Assembly: GCA_015232575.1 (NCBI GenBank)
Contig: JADFZL010000001.1
Coordinates: 558,001 to 622,000, forward strand
From: Candidatus Rifleibacteriota bacterium
GTDB lineage: Bacteria; Muiribacteriota; Ozemobacteria; Ozemobacterales; Ozemobacteraceae
Direction: 5' to 3'
DNA: 64,000 nt
Shown here: positions 52,679 to 61,980 of the stretch, one piece after another
Numbering within the stretch: position 1 is the first letter of the stretch
How the letters are laid out: the number at the start of each line of letters is the position of its first letter
Notes under the pieces: generated by a model
The model's database searches: none
What the model saw: only the letters and a program-made list of their open reading frames with translations
Told to the model about the DNA's origin: nothing
Made by a program: the position numbers and the translations under genes

Positions 52679-54928
52679 TCAAAACCATCTTGAATTTCGT
52701 TCAAAGTTGAGTCCGAAAAATAGATCATTTCTGATTGCTGCTTCTCCGAATGGTCTCTCTTTCCAGGAAAATCTGCGTGCCTTTACAAGAGTCGAAATGG
52801 TTCTGGTAACAGGCATCTTCAGTTCTATTTCGGTATCTGAACCAAATACCCGGTTAACATCGAACGAACCCCAGAAATCACCTTTCAGAGAGAGTTCCCA
52901 GTTTGAATAGATCTGCCTGAGAAATCGAAAACCGAAACTATAGCCTTCATTCGAAATATATTCATCTGCCCTTGTTCTGAAAAGCTTTCCGCAGCAAAGA
53001 TACATTTCAACCGGCTTGTACCATTTCAATTCAGGAACCCGCGGTCTCCAGATTCCACCGAGCAAAAGTGTACCAAAACGCGGAAAAGCCACTCCGTATT
53101 TCTGCGGACGCGTTGTTGTCTGATAATCCAATTCAAAGAAAGGATGTATTTCACCTTTTGTATTTTTTATTTCGTACACAGAATTAAAATTCATTGTGTC
53201 CTGAAGATTCCATTCGTTGTAGGAGAATGAATCAGCCTTCAATGTAAAGTTTAATTCCGAATCAGGGCGGTCGATGCTTATTGTTTCATTCATGGAAAAC
53301 TTCTTCTGATTGTATTCTGCACCTATCAGCTGTGGAACATTGTAATTTGTTCCCATCAGACCAAAAACAGCAGCACTGCCGCCGCCTTCGGTGTACCTTT
53401 CAACTGACCCGGAATAATCGGTCTTATCAACAGAAAAACTTAAATTTCCCAAACGCTTATAAATTGTACGATTGTCGTAATTCTGAAAAATTCTTTTCCG
53501 GTCGTCGGCAGAATTCTTTTTAATAAAACTTTCATAACAATCAAGCATAGTTTTCTTAATCACTTTTCCTGTACCACGTGGCAACAAATCAAATCCGCCA
53601 AGCGAAAAGAATTCAGAGGTTACAAGCCGATATTTTTCAGTTTCGACAAGGTTTCTTCCGTTGATTTTTATTCCATTATCAACAGTTATTCCGGCAAAAC
53701 GGATAGTCTGAGAAAGAGTATTCGACGAATTAACTTTTTTCCAGAGTGAGTACAAACTGCTTCCGCTGATGTCGATCAGCACAACACGATCGATGACCGG
53801 GTCCACAGAACGAAGATATTTATCAAAAGCTGAACCATTTTTAGCCGGCAATTTCAATCCAGACATATCAACCATTGACACATCAGCTTTCATTTCCACT
53901 CGTATTGAGTTCAGAATGAATGGCTCAAGATTTTCCAATTCTTCGGAAGTCAATTGTGAAGAGTTTGATGGCTTAGCCTTCCTGAATTTTTCAACAAGTT
54001 TAGCAATCTCCTCTCGCAGAAATATACTCGCAGGAATTGCCTCAACTGGCTTCAAAGGCTCACCATGTATTTTTATTTCCCCTTCATTTTTTTCAACAAC
54101 AATTTTTCCAAGCAATGTATCAATGGAATCACCGTAAAAGACGCTTCTTCCATCAGTAAAACGATGCTCAAAGGAGATTCCCAACGCAGGAGATTCGCTT
54201 GGGGAAGTATTCTGAATAGCCAAATCAATCCACGGGTATTTTAAAAATATCTGTTGAAGCTCACTGAACTTCATTGTTGAAAATAAGACTGTAATAGAGG
54301 CTGTTTTAGAGTGTGTCTCCAGTTGATTTAATGTATTGTCACAATCTGCCAGCTCAATTTTTGGGTCCCAGTTGGGCCATTGATTTTTCACTTCCGGGCT
54401 TATAAGTGAAATAAACATAATTGTTCTGTTTTCACGAGTAACTTTTACGTATGGAAGAATTTTGCTCTGACACGATGCGACAGGCTGGTTTTCAAAGATT
54501 GCATTTGAAAAAACAAACGGAAATGACGCGCTTTCAGCACAGGTTTTCAACATTTCCAATCCGGATGAAAAATCATTCGGGTGAACTCCCATTACCTCAA
54601 ACCCAGATAGATTCATCAAATTAATAATATCAGGACCATTAATTTGGGATGTTGAATAAATCGGGCCAAGCATATCGCCATTCGACACAAGGATACTGGC
54701 TTTCCTGCTGAATTTGTTCGAATTAAATGCTGCATGAGCGCCCGGAAGTTTTCCACCCTGATCGTCAAATAATGAACCCTGTATTCCTCCAAAAAAACCT
54801 ATCTCAAGCCCTTCGGGTCTATCTGATAAAAAATTTGCCCATGAAACCCCGCAGAAACATAAAACAATAAAACAGTTAAGTACAAGCAGCCTTTTCCATG
54901 TTTTGTACATATTCAAAAATTCATCCAT
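52679..54928 (-). CDS. 5'-nucleotidase/metallophosphatase-like protein fused to a C-terminal beta-barrel
   Basis: A 749-residue exported protein. A signal peptide spans about residues 14-31 (VLNCFIVLCFCGVSWA). Residues about 40-300 follow the metallophosphatase fold, but usual metal motifs are altered (FFGGIQG, VSNGDMLGP, GVHPNDFSSG). Residues about 320-510 match the 5'-nucleotidase C-terminal domain (ITVDNGIKINGRNLVETEKY; SLGGFDLLPRG). The last 230 residues are alternating amphipathic strands ending in SRWF, as in outer-membrane barrels. A related, truncated gene lies at 62893-64000. A start at 54910 is possible. Confidence 0.72.
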   Translation of the reverse strand: MDEFLNMYKTWKRLLVLNCFIVLCFCGVSWANFLSDRPEGLEIGFFGGIQGSLFDDQGGKLPGAHAAFNSNKFSRKASILVSNGDMLGPIYSTSQINGPDIINLMNLSGFEVMGVHPNDFSSGLEMLKTCAESASFPFVFSNAIFENQPVASCQSKILPYVKVTRENRTIMFISLISPEVKNQWPNWDPKIELADCDNTLNQLETHSKTASITVLFSTMKFSELQQIFLKYPWIDLAIQNTSPSESPALGISFEHRFTDGRSVFYGDSIDTLLGKIVVEKNEGEIKIHGEPLKPVEAIPASIFLREEIAKLVEKFRKAKPSNSSQLTSEELENLEPFILNSIRVEMKADVSMVDMSGLKLPAKNGSAFDKYLRSVDPVIDRVVLIDISGSSLYSLWKKVNSSNTLSQTIRFAGITVDNGIKINGRNLVETEKYRLVTSEFFSLGGFDLLPRGTGKVIKKTMLDCYESFIKKNSADDRKRIFQNYDNRTIYKRLGNLSFSVDKTDYSGSVERYTEGGGSAAVFGLMGTNYNVPQLIGAEYNQKKFSMNETISIDRPDSELNFTLKADSFSYNEWNLQDTMNFNSVYEIKNTKGEIHPFFELDYQTTTRPQKYGVAFPRFGTLLLGGIWRPRVPELKWYKPVEMYLCCGKLFRTRADEYISNEGYSFGFRFLRQIYSNWELSLKGDFWGSFDVNRVFGSDTEIELKMPVTRTISTLVKARRFSWKERPFGEAAIRNDLFFGLNFERNSRWF

Positions 54929-54985
54929 CCCCTATAGATTTATACCCTGAAATTTGTTAAAAAAAGTCACTGTATTTGTTCTGAT

Positions 54986-56917
54986 TCAGTTCATCAATTT
55001 GCGATCATCTTTCCTGAATCGATAAGCCTGATCGGGTCGATTTATTTCGTCTGGATACTTCAGCTCCAAAAGACCATCCCGAACCATTTTGGTCAAAAAA
55101 CGTTCTTGAAGTTTTCTGCCATCTCGACTCAGCAAATCACCAAGATTTCGCCTGGTAAGAAACCCTTCGGAGCAAAGGATCAGAATTGTTTGGCGCAAAA
55201 TCGCTGGTGAACACCTTTGCTTCGCTCGAACAGGCTCAGCCAGGGCCATAAGTTTCACCCAGATTGCTTGATGTTGTTCCATCGTTGATTCCGAATAACC
55301 AGCTTCATTTTTATGGGGGAAGTCAGCAATGCTATGGGGGGAGTTGGCAACGTTATGAGGGGAGTTGGCAACGTTATGGGGGAAGTCGGCAACGTTATGG
55401 GGGGAGTCGGAATTTCGGGTTGATATTTGCCGGGGCAAAACGTATGATGTCCACCGGCCACTTTGAGACTTCTCAAGCCACCCATGCGCGACTAAGTTTT
55501 GCAATGCTTTGCTGATGTCGGCCGGATGGTCTTCAACCATCATTTGCAAACGGGCATTTGTCACTTTTTCTTCCTGATCAGCTGTTATAAGGGCTTGAAC
55601 TTCAATTGTTGATAGCGATTGAAATTTTTTCCCGATACTTTTTTTTAAGCGCTCTACTGCTTCTTCAGGCAAAAGCGTGACCATTGGCAAAACAACTTGT
55701 ACACGTTCAGGTTGAAATGCCTCTTCAATTAAAGGACTTCGCCAATGCTGTGACTGCCAGCCCTGAAAAATTTTTGCGATTCCCGATCCAGCCTTTTCCC
55801 CGCATCCAATCATCTGAAACATGGTTTGCAAAGATTTATTTCGGCATTCACTTATACCTCCATGTAAGATTTTCTCAAGAGGCAAAAGAAGAGATCCAGG
55901 GTTGGAAAATTCAAAGCGACTGCGAAATTTTCTGACTATAATTCCGCCAATTCCCTGAAAATCAGTGTGAATAATTGTATTAACCAGAGCCTCGCGAGTG
56001 GCTTGATGAACCAATGTGTCATCTTGACGTACTAAATCGGCATTGAGTTTAAATGGAATCCTAAGATCTGCTGACAGCCTAGAAATGGTTCGCAGAAAAA
56101 ATTGGAACAGATTTCCCGCCCATGTACCATCGGGTGTAATACGATGATCCCATCTGATTTGCAGGTCGTCAGATAGTTTTTCCTGATAATCAAGGTGAAA
56201 GCGGGGAAACGCTTCTGAAGCACGTATCGCTTCATTCTGGCCAAACATAAGTAATCCGGCGGCAGTTAAATGACCTTTTTTGCTGCCTCTTTCACATTTC
56301 CAGCCGCCCAATTTTTCAAGAAGCCCTTTATCGTCAAGGCTGAGCCATGGGTGATTGGGAAAAAAAGAAGAAAATCGGTTACGATACTGTTTCAAACTTT
56401 CCAGATCGAGGTCATCAAGGGTAAAATGTTCACAGATTCTGCTATCGGCTGGCTCTTCCGCCTGATCCGCCAACATTCTCTTCACTTCGTCAGGAGTGCA
56501 ATGATAATCGCCTTCATAGTTTCTTCTGAATGTGCCAGTTAACGGGTTATGGTTAATGAACACAGGCCTCTGACGACGACTCCCCGCCGGAATTCGAATA
56601 ATCAAAACCGTCTTTTCAAAAAGTTGGGCTTCTTCAACATCCTTGTCAGAAAGTAGGTTCAGGCTTACCTTCATGGGGTTATTGATCGTATTCCAAAAAT
56701 CACGTTTTATATGAACAATATTTTTCAACCCGCAAACCCTGAAGCCATCACCAGTTTCCTCAACACCTAAAATGATGACACCGCCCGTGGAATTAGCCAT
56801 GGCGCTGTAGGTTTCCCAGATGCTTCTTGGAAGACCGCCAAAAGCCGCTTTGTATTCACGATCCTGATCTTCCGGCAGGCACAGCAGATCTTCGATGTTA
56901 TTTATATCGTAGCTCAT
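54986..56917 (-). CDS. AlbA_2/Schlafen-type ATP-binding protein (divergent AAA-4)
   Basis: A 643-residue protein. The N-terminus has the AlbA_2 domain: EDQDREYKAAFGG, AMANSTGGVIILGVEE and KTVLIIRIPAGSRRQRPVF. The middle carries the ATPase-like HATPase_c_4 region (ATREALVNTIIHTDFQG; RFEFSNPGSLL; GSGIAKIF), and the C-terminus has winged-helix segments. A 21-base tandem repeat (five units, 55313-55408) encodes PHNVANS repeats in a linker. Members are often called transcriptional regulators and occur in mobile or defence contexts. The ATG overlaps the stop of a truncated PIN gene. Confidence 0.85.
   Translation of the reverse strand: MSYDINNIEDLLCLPEDQDREYKAAFGGLPRSIWETYSAMANSTGGVIILGVEETGDGFRVCGLKNIVHIKRDFWNTINNPMKVSLNLLSDKDVEEAQLFEKTVLIIRIPAGSRRQRPVFINHNPLTGTFRRNYEGDYHCTPDEVKRMLADQAEEPADSRICEHFTLDDLDLESLKQYRNRFSSFFPNHPWLSLDDKGLLEKLGGWKCERGSKKGHLTAAGLLMFGQNEAIRASEAFPRFHLDYQEKLSDDLQIRWDHRITPDGTWAGNLFQFFLRTISRLSADLRIPFKLNADLVRQDDTLVHQATREALVNTIIHTDFQGIGGIIVRKFRSRFEFSNPGSLLLPLEKILHGGISECRNKSLQTMFQMIGCGEKAGSGIAKIFQGWQSQHWRSPLIEEAFQPERVQVVLPMVTLLPEEAVERLKKSIGKKFQSLSTIEVQALITADQEEKVTNARLQMMVEDHPADISKALQNLVAHGWLEKSQSGRWTSYVLPRQISTRNSDSPHNVADFPHNVANSPHNVANSPHSIADFPHKNEAGYSESTMEQHQAIWVKLMALAEPVRAKQRCSPAILRQTILILCSEGFLTRRNLGDLLSRDGRKLQERFLTKMVRDGLLELKYPDEINRPDQAYRFRKDDRKLMN
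55313..55408 (-). repeat. 21-bp tandem repeats in the AlbA_2 gene linker
   Basis: Units ATGGGGGGAGTTGGCAACGT-type start at 55313, 55334, 55355, 55376 and 55397 (plus-strand view). They encode seven-residue PHNVANS/PHNVADF repeats, a likely flexible spacer with variable copy number. Confidence 0.85.
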
Positions 56918-57006
56918 TCTTTCTCAATAAATTGCTTGGCTTTTTTATGAAATGGAGAAGCAATATTATGAGCATAAACAATAATATTTGTATCTATTGC
57001 GTACAT
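56914..57006 (-). pseudogene. Truncated PIN-domain toxin (VapC-like), N-terminal 30 residues
   Basis: The frame ATG (57006) to TGA (56914) reads MYAIDTNIIVYAHN, the start of a PIN ribonuclease with its first catalytic Asp, then ASPFHKKAKQFIEKE, and stops. About 100 residues of the domain are missing. The stop overlaps the start of the AlbA_2 gene (ATGA). It directly follows a small antitoxin-like gene. Most likely it is the stub of a toxin whose remainder was deleted or replaced when the AlbA_2 gene arrived. Confidence 0.75.
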
Positions 57007-57007
57007 A

Positions 57008-57223
57008 TTAAAATCCACGCTCCGCATAAATAATATCTCTGTCTGGCGAAATATCCTGCCCTAAATCAAAGGTTTCTACAGTAAATTTATCAGATTTGGA
57101 GCGGGATTTTTTTTTAAGGTTATTAATATCCTGCTTAAGCGAGTTCAACAGAATCTCCATTAAGTATAGCCGCTCTTCAACAGGAATGTTCTTCAATTGT
57201 CCAATTGTTTCCTGTACAATCAC
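57008..57223 (-). CDS. Antitoxin-like small protein of a decayed PIN toxin-antitoxin pair
   Basis: A 71-residue protein. The N-terminal helix QETIGQLKNIPVEERLYLMEILLNSL resembles addiction-module antitoxins (the VEERLxLxExLLxSL pattern). The C-terminal half is charged and probably disordered, as in toxin-binding tails. It starts at a GTG with AGGAG five bases upstream. The stop is one base from the ATG of a PIN toxin stub (56914-57006), as in an antitoxin-toxin operon. The pair is now broken. Confidence 0.7.
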   Translation of the reverse strand: MIVQETIGQLKNIPVEERLYLMEILLNSLKQDINNLKKKSRSKSDKFTVETFDLGQDISPDRDIIYAERGF

Positions 57224-57611
57224 ATTTTCTCCTTGCTAATTCGATGTGAAGCAGATTCATGAAAAGTGCATTTCCTCAATCACTTGCCCTCAAGGAACGT
57301 TTCTTTGTAAGCATTTCAATTCCAAGTTCAACTGAACGGACAGTCTATCATATTAGATCTAAAATCTGAAGCAAAAAACAGAATTCCTTTTTTCATTATC
57401 CAATCAGGAAAAATATCATGGTTTTCATCATAGTGCTTTGTCCAGAGCTTCGATTTAAAGAGTTGGTTGTCAATAGAAATCTATTCGGATGTCTATTTCA
57501 TAAATATCGCATAATTTCAAGATTTTTTCTTGCGTGGGCAGGTCTAAAACTAATGTGCACTTTGGATAAAATTTTTGTATAATCAGTGCAAGCAGCCAAG
57601 ATAAGGGAAAT
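57224..57611. other. Divergent intergenic region, no gene seen
   Basis: 388 bases between the antitoxin-like gene (minus) and the methyltransferase-like gene (plus). TATAAT at 57580-57585 could be the -10 for the latter, without a good -35. No RNA, repeat or terminator is clear. Confidence 0.4.
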
Positions 57612-58466
57612 ATGATAAGAGAATTTTTCAGATATTTGTTTTTCAGGTGTTCATCTGATGCTCGAAGGCTTGGGTATTTATATGAGCTAATTGCCTTTGA
57701 GGCTCGAATTGAGCGACTTGAAAAGTTTTGGGTACCGCATTTTGAAAAATGCAGAAATTTTATTTCGGAAGGGATAAAGCATGTTGCCGGTGCAAAAAGA
57801 AATGTTGTTGTTCTGGGTGCCGGAACTTGTTTAGAAATTCCCCTGGAAAAGCTGGTTGAAAGTTTTGAGGAAGTCTGGCTTGTTGATATGCTGTTTTCAG
57901 AAAAAATCCGAAAAACTTTTTCAATTTTCAAAAATCTGCATTTTGTAGAGACCGACGTTCTCGCAGGCTGGCACAAAAATTCTGAAAGATTGTTTAAAGA
58001 TTTCACAAATGGAAACGTTCGTGATTACACCCATTACATGCCTGATACAAAAGATTTCTGGCAAAAACTTCCATGTGAAATAGATCTGCTTGTATCAGCA
58101 AATATGCTTTCACAGTTATCACTCTTCCCCGAAGAATTTTTATTAAAAAAACATCATCATGGAAAAGCAAAAAGCTGGGAGGAAACAGTCAACCAGTTTT
58201 CCTCACAGCTTTTCAGACTTCATTTGACAGATCTGTTCAAAGCATCTAAAGTACTTATTATCATTTCTGACATCAAGAAATGCATATTCAAAAAGAACAA
58301 TACAGTTGAGCAAGTACAACTTTATCCTGAAATGGTTTTTAATTCAAATGATTTTGAACAGGCTTTCCTGACAGACGAATGGAACTGGAATTTCGCTCCA
58401 TCACCAGAAATTTCTCTTAATGAAAGCCATGTTCACAAAGTTAAAGCCGGACTCTGGAAAATCTGA
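57612..58466 (+). CDS. Class I SAM-dependent methyltransferase-like protein
   Basis: A 284-residue protein with a Rossmann-like methyltransferase layout: NVVVLGAGTCLEIPL (glycine-rich SAM loop, about residues 74-88), VWLVDMLFS (acidic residue after strand 2, about 98-106), FVETDVLAG, and IDLLVSANMLSQL (strand 4 region, about 160-172). The N-terminus has a helical lead. I cannot name the substrate. AAGGG lies before the ATG. It appears to be transcribed alone. Confidence 0.6.
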   Translation: MIREFFRYLFFRCSSDARRLGYLYELIAFEARIERLEKFWVPHFEKCRNFISEGIKHVAGAKRNVVVLGAGTCLEIPLEKLVESFEEVWLVDMLFSEKIRKTFSIFKNLHFVETDVLAGWHKNSERLFKDFTNGNVRDYTHYMPDTKDFWQKLPCEIDLLVSANMLSQLSLFPEEFLLKKHHHGKAKSWEETVNQFSSQLFRLHLTDLFKASKVLIIISDIKKCIFKKNNTVEQVQLYPEMVFNSNDFEQAFLTDEWNWNFAPSPEISLNESHVHKVKAGLWKI

Positions 58467-59025
58467 GATTTTCGGACAATATACACGTATTTCCACGTTC
58501 ACCGATCGGCTGTTTTCATCCACTGCGATTCACGCCAATACTTTATTTTTGGTAATGCAATCGTTTAACTTATAAACACAAAGAAAGAGAGTGTAGCAAT
58601 CTTGCTGAGCAGAAATAAAAAACCGCGATTTTCTCTCTGTTTTTCTCTGTGCCTATGCAGGAATTGTCCATTGCCTTTGAAAGCGTAATGAATAGAGCGT
58701 TTTATAAAAATAGTTTTCTCTATTGTTATAGAGTAAAAGGATTAATTAATGCACATTTCAGAGAATTTTGATGGGTAATTGCTGGTGCCTCTGCGTATCT
58801 GCATGAGTTATATCTTTTCTTCAGCAACGTTGCTACAGTGTCCTAAGAAACAGTTTTTTAAAAGGGGAAAATATAATCATTTTGCAAATTCAGTTATATC
58901 AAAACGAATTGAAACGTTCCTATTTTCTACCCTCCACGCACAGTGTGGGAGATGGTATTGGCGAGGGTTCTTAATCTGAAAACCGGAACGTTTCTATGCC
59001 TTTTTATATAACATGCTCACACAAT
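58467..59025. other. Intergenic region with an imperfect inverted-repeat element
   Basis: About 560 bases without a gene. From 58893 to 59012 an element has partly complementary ends: GTTATAT...GAAACGTTCC on the left and GGAACGTTTC...ATATAAC on the right. Its right end (GAACGTTTCTATGCCTTTTT) recurs at 9677-9696. A region at 58570-58660 with CTCTCTGTTTTTCTCTGTG resembles common dispersed intergenic repeats. Confidence 0.6.
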
Positions 59026-59556
59026 CTATTTTTCGACTGGAACGTATGATTTTACGAATTTTTGAAATATCTTATTGAAAGCGTCAAAGGTTCTCTGGTC
59101 AACGTATTTGAAGCCAAATATCTGCCGTGCAAAGGTATTTCTCGGACCAGTGTTCGTGACATCAATAATTGTACGATTGTATTTGCCTTCTTTGTCAGAA
59201 AGAATGGTTGTTTTGGTAATGATTGAATTTTTCTTTTTTTCACTTGTGGAAACAAGGTTTTCATTACTTTTGATTTGAATGTCTTCCGGGTCATAGCCGT
59301 ACAACGGGGCAAAAGCATAAAATTCAACCGATCTATTGAGCGGTGAAAAAAACACGCTGTCGATTTGTCCGGGTTTATTCTTTGATACTAAGGATGTACG
59401 TACAATAAAGTCAGAAGGATAAAAAACTTCAAACCAGGCTCCTTTAAATGTTTCCCAGTCAACCAAATCTTTTTTGCCAGCTGCTGAAAGACTATTTGAA
59501 ACCAAACTCAAAGCGAATAAAAACATCATTCCAATTATCAGATTTTTCCTCAACAT
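59026..59556 (-). CDS. Hypothetical exported protein
   Basis: A 176-residue protein with a signal peptide (LIIGMMFLFALSLVSNSLSA). The mature part is one domain with beta-rich segments: WETFKGAWFEVFYPSDFIVR, SVFFSPLNRSVEFYAFAPL, and FARQIFGFKYVDQRTFDAFN. The pattern of a small stress- or photosystem-like PsbP fold is possible but not secure. The ATG at 59556 has GGAGGAG six bases upstream; a TTG at 59571 opens a longer frame. Stand-alone gene. Confidence 0.65.
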   Translation of the reverse strand: MLRKNLIIGMMFLFALSLVSNSLSAAGKKDLVDWETFKGAWFEVFYPSDFIVRTSLVSKNKPGQIDSVFFSPLNRSVEFYAFAPLYGYDPEDIQIKSNENLVSTSEKKKNSIITKTTILSDKEGKYNRTIIDVTNTGPRNTFARQIFGFKYVDQRTFDAFNKIFQKFVKSYVPVEK

Positions 59557-59811
59557 TATCTTCTCCTCCAATTTTTCAGATCAGAAAAACTTAAACGCAT
59601 TTGAAAATTAAATACCAGCCGAATTAATTATAGTCATTTATGGGAAACTGTCAAGCCTCTCTAAACAGATCTTCGGCACTGGACAAAAATGCGAGTTTGT
59701 TGTACCCTGATCATACTAATTTTACATAATTCGTTTATCTCACTGACTCACGAATTTATTGTGATTGCGATTGAGATTGCTTCTGAGCAACTAACGTATA
59801 TGGGGGTGACC

Positions 59812-61920
59812 ATGGAAATTGGATTCGGAATTTCGATTGCTGTCGATGCTGAAACCGCTGCAAAGTCTGCTGTTGAACGGGCTTTATCTCAGAATCGCTC
59901 ACCGGATATTGCGATAGTGTTTGCATCGGGCAATTTTGATCAGAAAGAAGTTCTGAACAAAATTTCAAAATCACTCAAGGATGTAAAAATATTTGGTGGA
60001 AGCACTTCGGCAGAACTTTCTAATGCCAGCTACAACGAAAATTCAGTCATGGTGCTTCTTCTGTCTTCAAAAGACATAAAATTTCTTACATATTTTTCAA
60101 AATCCGGAAATCAGCCTTATGAGGCCGGACGCGATCTGGCGTTACAAATCGTTGCAGATAATCCGGATATTACAAATGAGACTCCTCTCATAAGTTCCCT
60201 CATATTCTCTTATGAAAAGCATTTCTCAGGAATTAACTATCTGAGGGGACTCAGTGAAAATCTTCCTTTCAAAATGCCTCTTTCGGGTGGAGGCTCCCTT
60301 AACAGTCTTGAGATTATTAATACTGAAAAATTTTTCGAAGGTTACCAGTACAACAATCGTGAAGTTGAGCAGAATGGCATTGGATTGCTTCTGTTAAAAG
60401 GGAAAAATTCTTCATCAGTAAGATTTTCCTATGCATTTGAAAGTTCATGGTCTCCCGTAGCAAAGCCAGTGAAAGTAACCAAAGCTGTTGGTTCAACTGT
60501 TTACGAAGTTGATAACGTCAGACTTGATGATTACTACAAAAAAGTATTTGGTGGCAATATCTTTGAAACTGAAATAGACCTCTCAAGGTTCACATTCATT
60601 TCAACAGTTGAAACTCCATCCGGGTCGAAATCGCTGATTCGCACTCCGGGGGAAATAAACCCTGAAGATGGCTCAAGCACTTTCTTTCCGCGATCTGAAA
60701 TGCAGGATGCCACTCTTCAGCTTGTACTTATTAGTCGTAACGAGTTACTCGCTGGCGCTTCATCAGCTGCCAGAAAAGCAGTCGAAGCTCTGAATGGCTT
60801 TCAGCCATCAATTGTTTTCGCTTTTTCATGCGACATAAGAAGAAGATATCTTCATTCAATTGTATCACGCGAAATTGAAGAATTAAAATCCGTGTTCGGA
60901 AATACTGTTCCTATTATCGGATTTTACGCGGGTGGAGAATACGGCCCGCTTTTCAACAATTACGATGAAGCCTTGAATTCAGACATTAAATTTGGAAGAG
61001 GATGCCAGTTCAGTACTTCAATATCGCTTTTCGTAATAGGAGAAAAAGATAGACCCTTAAATCTTATTGACTACCAACTTTTACTTCAGAATCAGATAAA
61101 TGAAGACAAAAAGTCTTTTTCCACTGAAAACTCGTCAGAAAAAGAAATAGAACACCTCAGAAAAACCCTTCAGGAAGTTGAAAGAAGTCTCATTGTTACC
61201 GAAGATTCGTTGAAACAACTCAATCATAAACATTTCAAACTTATTGACGAACTTGAGGTAAAAAACCGCACTCTCTCTGAAGTGGTTTCAAAGAATCAGA
61301 GACTTCAGAAAATCCTGAAACAGTACACTCCAAGAAAAGTCTGGGAAAAATCACAAAAATCTGCTGACATGGGTTTTTTCCGAATTCCCGATGAAGAAGG
61401 AATTTACTCACTTATGTTTGTTGATGTCAAGGGTTTTACATCTTATGCCGAAAAACATACTCCAAAAGAGGTTATAAGAGAGCTGAACAGAATTTTCGAA
61501 CACGCCGTAAATATTATCTATGAAAATCGTGGAGATGTTGATAAGTTCATTGGAGACTGTATTTTTGCTCTTTTCGACAATCCGATAGATGCATTTCGTA
61601 CAGCACGGGAAATTCAGCAGGAAATGAAGGCACTGCAGCAGGAAGATTTTCCGTTTTCTGTCCGCATTGGAATTAATCACGGAAGAGTCATTCGCGGTAA
61701 TGTTGGAGGTACAACCCGACGGGAAAACACCCTAATCGGTGATGCTGTAAACTTTGCACAAAGGCTTGAATCTAATTGTACTCCGGGTAAGATTTTACTT
61801 TCGGCAGAAGCCTTCAAAGGAATTGACGAGGAACTTGATCCTAGTGATGTAATTGAATCAAGGTCGATAATGGTTAAAGGGAAAAAAGACCCACAGACCG
61901 TTTATGAAATTACGGTATAA
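59812..61920 (+). CDS. FIST-domain sensor fused to class III adenylate/guanylate cyclase
   Basis: A 702-residue signalling protein. Residues about 15-210 are a FIST_N-like domain (IAIVFASGNFDQKEVL; KIFGGSTSAELS), and about 220-420 are FIST_C-like (VFAFSCDIRRRYL; IIGFYAGGEYGPLFN). A coiled coil spans about 440-505. Residues about 515-700 are a class III cyclase: MFVDVKGFTSYAEKHTP, GDVDKFIGDCIFALF (metal Asp pair) and NHGRVIRGNVGGTTRRENT. The ATG at 59812 has a GGGGG site; a longer frame from 59689 lacks one. It likely senses a small molecule and makes cAMP or cGMP. Confidence 0.88.
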   Translation: MEIGFGISIAVDAETAAKSAVERALSQNRSPDIAIVFASGNFDQKEVLNKISKSLKDVKIFGGSTSAELSNASYNENSVMVLLLSSKDIKFLTYFSKSGNQPYEAGRDLALQIVADNPDITNETPLISSLIFSYEKHFSGINYLRGLSENLPFKMPLSGGGSLNSLEIINTEKFFEGYQYNNREVEQNGIGLLLLKGKNSSSVRFSYAFESSWSPVAKPVKVTKAVGSTVYEVDNVRLDDYYKKVFGGNIFETEIDLSRFTFISTVETPSGSKSLIRTPGEINPEDGSSTFFPRSEMQDATLQLVLISRNELLAGASSAARKAVEALNGFQPSIVFAFSCDIRRRYLHSIVSREIEELKSVFGNTVPIIGFYAGGEYGPLFNNYDEALNSDIKFGRGCQFSTSISLFVIGEKDRPLNLIDYQLLLQNQINEDKKSFSTENSSEKEIEHLRKTLQEVERSLIVTEDSLKQLNHKHFKLIDELEVKNRTLSEVVSKNQRLQKILKQYTPRKVWEKSQKSADMGFFRIPDEEGIYSLMFVDVKGFTSYAEKHTPKEVIRELNRIFEHAVNIIYENRGDVDKFIGDCIFALFDNPIDAFRTAREIQQEMKALQQEDFPFSVRIGINHGRVIRGNVGGTTRRENTLIGDAVNFAQRLESNCTPGKILLSAEAFKGIDEELDPSDVIESRSIMVKGKKDPQTVYEITV

Positions 61921-61980
61921 AAACCTCACTGGGGTGCTTTCCCGGAAAAAAGTAGTTCTTTGAATGTTACAACTTTACTC

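Noticed and set aside
57470..58006. Minus-strand frame of 178 codons antisense to the methyltransferase-like gene
   Set aside because: It mirrors a plus-strand gene with a better start and recognisable fold motifs; its protein is low complexity and has no family features.
58779..58979. Small plus-strand open frame of 66 codons
   Set aside because: It overlaps the hairpin-ended repeat element, lacks a ribosome site and has no recognisable features.
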